Assembly: GCA_003139735.1 (NCBI GenBank)
Contig: PLGA01000354.1
Location: 362-7,865, forward strand
From: Bryobacterales bacterium
GTDB taxonomy: Bacteria; Acidobacteriota; Terriglobia; Bryobacterales; Bryobacteraceae
Direction of reading: 5' to 3'
DNA length: 7,504 nt
Under the pieces are notes generated by a model, which was not told the origin of the DNA, did no database searches, and was given only the letters and a program-made list of their open reading frames with translations. Shown here piece after piece: positions 5,786 to 7,504 of the stretch. Both the position numbers and the translations under genes were made by a program. Position 1 is the stretch's first letter. The number at the start of each line of letters is the position of its first letter.

Positions 5786-6627
5786 AGATATTCAAAGCAG
5801 CAACGACAGTATTCTGTATGTCGCTCATGGGCGCGGCCCTCGCGCCGGGCGCCAAGGCGGACGATTGGAACAAGAAGACGACGGTCACGTTCAGCGGTCC
5901 GGTGGAGATTCCAGGGGTTCACCTCAAAGGTTTTGGCATATTGCCCGCCGGAACCTACGTGATTAAAGTTCTGGATTCGCAGAGCGACCGCCATATCGTC
6001 CAGATCTTTAGCAGCGATGAAAAGACCTGCTATGCCACGATTTTGTCCATTCCGAACTATCGGCTCAAGGTCACTGACAAGACGGCGATCACATTCAGAG
6101 AGAGGCCCGCGGGCGAACCGGAAGCGTTGCGCGCCTGGTTCTACCCCGACAGTAATTCGGGCGAGGAGTTCGTTTACCCGAAGGCGAGAGCTTTAGCGAT
6201 CGCCAAGGAAACCAACACGCCGGTCCTATTCACGGCTGCCGAGATTCCTGTCGAAGTCGCCGAGCCGATCACATCGGCAACCGAGCCTGTCGTCGCCGAA
6301 CTGAAGCAGGCGCCCATCATGGCCGTTCAGCCGACCGGGGAAGAAGTGCAAGTCGCCGAGGTGGTCACGCCGCCGACGGCTCAGACTGAAGCGGCAGTGA
6401 CCGCGCCGGTTGCGGTGACCGCGCCGGTTGCGGTGAACGAGCCGGTTGGGGTGGCTGCGCCGGTTGCGGCGTTCGCGCCGGAGCCGATGGCCGTGCCGGT
6501 GGCGACGGCCGCGCCGGTGCCGGAGACGCTCCCCGGCACAGGGAGTACCTTGCCGCTTGTTGCGTTGTTCGGGCTTCTCGCGCTGGGCGGCGTACTGGCC
6601 CTCCGCGCGGCCGAAAAGCGCGCGTAG
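5782..6627 (+). CDS. Exported acidobacterial-type protein with hexapeptide repeats and LPxTG-like C-terminus
   Basis: The 281-aa product has a signal peptide (residues 1-26, cut after AKA). A conserved globular domain (about 30-150) carries VEIPG, LPAGTY (54-59), DSQSDRHIVQIF, ATILSIPNYRL, AWFYPDSNSG and EFVYPKARA. I recall this domain from many uncharacterised secreted acidobacterial proteins. A low-complexity Val/Ala/Pro/Glu linker follows, including seven 6-residue repeats (206-247). The end is LPGTG (250-254), a hydrophobic helix (about 256-274) and a basic tail (RAAEKRA). This tripartite tail is the layout of sortase cell-wall sorting signals, but in a diderm it might be a different processing signal or just a membrane anchor. 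ATG 5782 is chosen because it gives the complete signal peptide. The protein is probably tethered to the envelope and displayed by the repeat stalk. The molecular function is unknown. A hairpin and the VWA-protein gene follow. Confidence 0.9.
   Translation: MKIFKAATTVFCMSLMGAALAPGAKADDWNKKTTVTFSGPVEIPGVHLKGFGILPAGTYVIKVLDSQSDRHIVQIFSSDEKTCYATILSIPNYRLKVTDKTAITFRERPAGEPEALRAWFYPDSNSGEEFVYPKARALAIAKETNTPVLFTAAEIPVEVAEPITSATEPVVAELKQAPIMAVQPTGEEVQVAEVVTPPTAQTEAAVTAPVAVTAPVAVNEPVGVAAPVAAFAPEPMAVPVATAAPVPETLPGTGSTLPLVALFGLLALGGVLALRAAEKRA
6397..6522 (+). repeat. Seven tandem 18-bp units encoding a PxA-rich hexapeptide repeat
   Basis: Seven consecutive 18-bp units start at 6397, 6415, 6433, 6451, 6469, 6487 and 6505. 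The first two (gtgaccgcgccggttgcg) are identical; the later ones diverge. They encode VTAPVA, VTAPVA, VNEPVG, VAAPVA, AFAPEP, MAVPVA and TAAPVP. The identical first pair suggests recent duplication and possible length variation between strains. Such Pro/Ala-rich repeats usually form extended stalks, here between the globular domain and the LPGTG anchor. Confidence 0.9.
6529..6624 (+). other. LPxTG-like C-terminal sorting signal
   Basis: Codons 250-281 encode LPGTG, a run of hydrophobic residues (LPLVALFGLLALGGVLAL) and a short tail containing R, K and R. This matches the motif-helix-basic tail order of sortase substrates. No sortase or exosortase gene is in the window, so processing is inference. 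Confidence 0.55.
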
Positions 6628-6648
6628 TAAGGGTCTCTTGATGCGTCA

Positions 6649-6677
6649 CGCGGCGCGCAGCTCCCCAGCGCGCCGCG
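6649..6677 (+). terminator. Strong GC hairpin between the LPxTG-like gene and the VWA gene
   Basis: cgcggcgcgc (6649-6658) pairs perfectly with gcgcgccgcg (6668-6677) around a 9-nt loop, a 10-bp all-GC stem. It lies 22 bases after the upstream stop and 33 bases before the VWA start. There is no T-tract, so it may be a U-less terminator, a partial attenuator or an mRNA-stabilising element; the call is tentative. Confidence 0.4.
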
Positions 6678-6710
6678 CCAGACGGAGCCGGGAGAAGAGA
6701 AGGTAACCGC

Positions 6711-7504
6711 ATGTGGCGGATCGTCACCCCGCTTCTGCTTTTGACCCGCTTCGTGGCCGGCGCGCAACTTGTTGCGTCGGCAGGCGACGGGCAAGACCCG
6801 GAGCCATACAGGATTTCAGTGGACGTGGACCTGGTGGTGCTGCATGCCACGGTTCTCGACCGTCAGGGCCGCTTTGTCTCCGGCTTGGGCGAGCGCGATT
6901 TTGAGGTTTACGAGGACGGCGTCCGGCAATCCATACGGTTGTTCCGGCACGAAGACATCCCCGTGACCGTCGGACTGGTTGTCGATCACAGCGGAAGCAT
7001 GCGGCCGAAGCTGAGCGAGGTGATCGCGGCCGCCCGAACGTTCGTACGATCGAGCAACCCGGAAGACCGGATGTTTGTCGTCAACTTCAATGAGCATGTG
7101 ACTATGGGCCTGCCCGGCGCGCAGGGCTTCACGGATCGTCCCGATGAACTCGAATCGGCGATTCTACGGGCGCCCGCCACCGGCGAGACCGCGCTCTACG
7201 ATGCCGTTGCCGCGGCGCTGGTGCAATTGCGGACAAGCGTGCAGGAGAAGAAGGTGCTGATCGTAATCAGCGATGGCGGCGACAACGCCAGCGCGCACAG
7301 CCTGTCCGAGGTCTTGAAGATGGCCGAAGAATCGAACGCCGTTGTGTACGCCATCGGCATCTTCGATCGAGAGGATGTGGACCAGAACCCGGACGTGCTC
7401 GGCCGGCTTGCCCGGGCCACCGGCGGCGAAGCCTTCTTCCCCGGCCAGCTCGATGAGGTCGTGGCCATTTGCGGGCGTATCGCGCGCGATATCCGCAATC
7501 AGTA
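6711..7504 (+). CDS. VWA-domain exported protein, acidobacterial VWFA-related family (3'-truncated by window)
   Basis: 264 codons are visible and the gene runs off the right edge. The N-terminus is a signal peptide (MWRIVTPLLLLTRFVAGAQ, cut near residue 18-24). Residues about 34-82 form the small beta domain that precedes the VWA domain in this family (VDLVVLHATVLDRQGRFVSGL, then DFEVYEDGVRQSI). The VWA domain (about 85 to beyond 260) has a complete metal-ion-dependent adhesion site: D92-x-S94-x-S96 in DHSGSM, T160 in GETAL and D188 in SDGGDN. The last residues, IARDIRNQ, match the usual run before a Tyr (the two remaining bases are 'ta'), and family members continue as a C-terminal beta domain. 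ATG 6711 has AAGG 7 bases upstream. VWA domains of this type bind divalent metal and mediate protein contacts; the partner is unknown. It follows the LPxTG-like gene in tandem, with a hairpin between. Confidence 0.92.
   Translation, partial: MWRIVTPLLLLTRFVAGAQLVASAGDGQDPEPYRISVDVDLVVLHATVLDRQGRFVSGLGERDFEVYEDGVRQSIRLFRHEDIPVTVGLVVDHSGSMRPKLSEVIAAARTFVRSSNPEDRMFVVNFNEHVTMGLPGAQGFTDRPDELESAILRAPATGETALYDAVAAALVQLRTSVQEKKVLIVISDGGDNASAHSLSEVLKMAEESNAVVYAIGIFDREDVDQNPDVLGRLARATGGEAFFPGQLDEVVAICGRIARDIRNQ

Noticed and set aside
6397..6522. Possible CRISPR-like array
   Set aside because: The 18-bp units are directly adjacent with no spacers and are in frame in a coding sequence; this is a protein repeat.
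6365..6850. Minus-strand open frames with PARPSPPAR/PQPARS-type repeats
   Set aside because: The apparent repeats are the reverse-strand reading of the 18-bp tandem repeat in the exported-protein gene.

Overview
The window looks like GC-rich chromosomal DNA from an acidobacterium, probably of the Solibacter/Bryobacter kind. This is an inference. It rests on the right-edge gene, which is a textbook acidobacterial-type VWFA-related secreted protein with the ending ARDIRNQ, and on the secreted protein at 5782-6627, whose central domain (LPAGTY, IVQIF, IPNYRL, AWFYP, EFVYPK) I recall mainly from Acidobacteriota. I see no rRNA, tRNA, CRISPR array or transposase.

Layout. (1) 1-87: a REP-like inverted-repeat patch, then a possible extended -10 promoter very close to the first start codon. 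(2) 88-4493, plus strand: a two-gene unit. A large exported protein (Ig-like N-terminus, one c-type heme motif CANCH, TolB/PD40 beta-propeller blades, then about eight TPRs) overlaps by 4 nt (GTGA) a KimA/KUP-like APC-superfamily potassium transporter with a C-terminal cytosolic domain. (3) 4494-5007: a poorly defined stretch with one doubtful minus-strand ORF (4549-4932), a perfect 18-bp palindrome and a tiny GTG-initiated ORF. (4) 5008-5597, minus strand: a convincing two-gene operon, a 106-aa four-helix membrane protein overlapping by 4 nt (ATGA) a 90-aa soluble protein with a KOW/SH3-like segment. (5) 5598-5781: a divergent intergenic region. (6) 5782-7504, plus strand: an exported protein with a Pro/Ala/Val hexapeptide repeat and an LPGTG-hydrophobic-basic C-terminus resembling a sortase-type sorting signal, a GC-rich hairpin, then a VWA-domain protein cut by the window edge.

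How the genes work together is only partly readable. The first pair is probably translationally coupled, which would link an envelope heme/propeller/TPR protein to potassium uptake. The small minus-strand pair is likely to be co-expressed. The last two genes are both exported surface-type proteins in tandem. The most interesting items are the odd coupling of the heme-propeller-TPR protein with a KimA-like transporter, and the LPxTG-like tail in what should be a diderm organism. I did not find a clear new defence, mobile or RNA-based system here.
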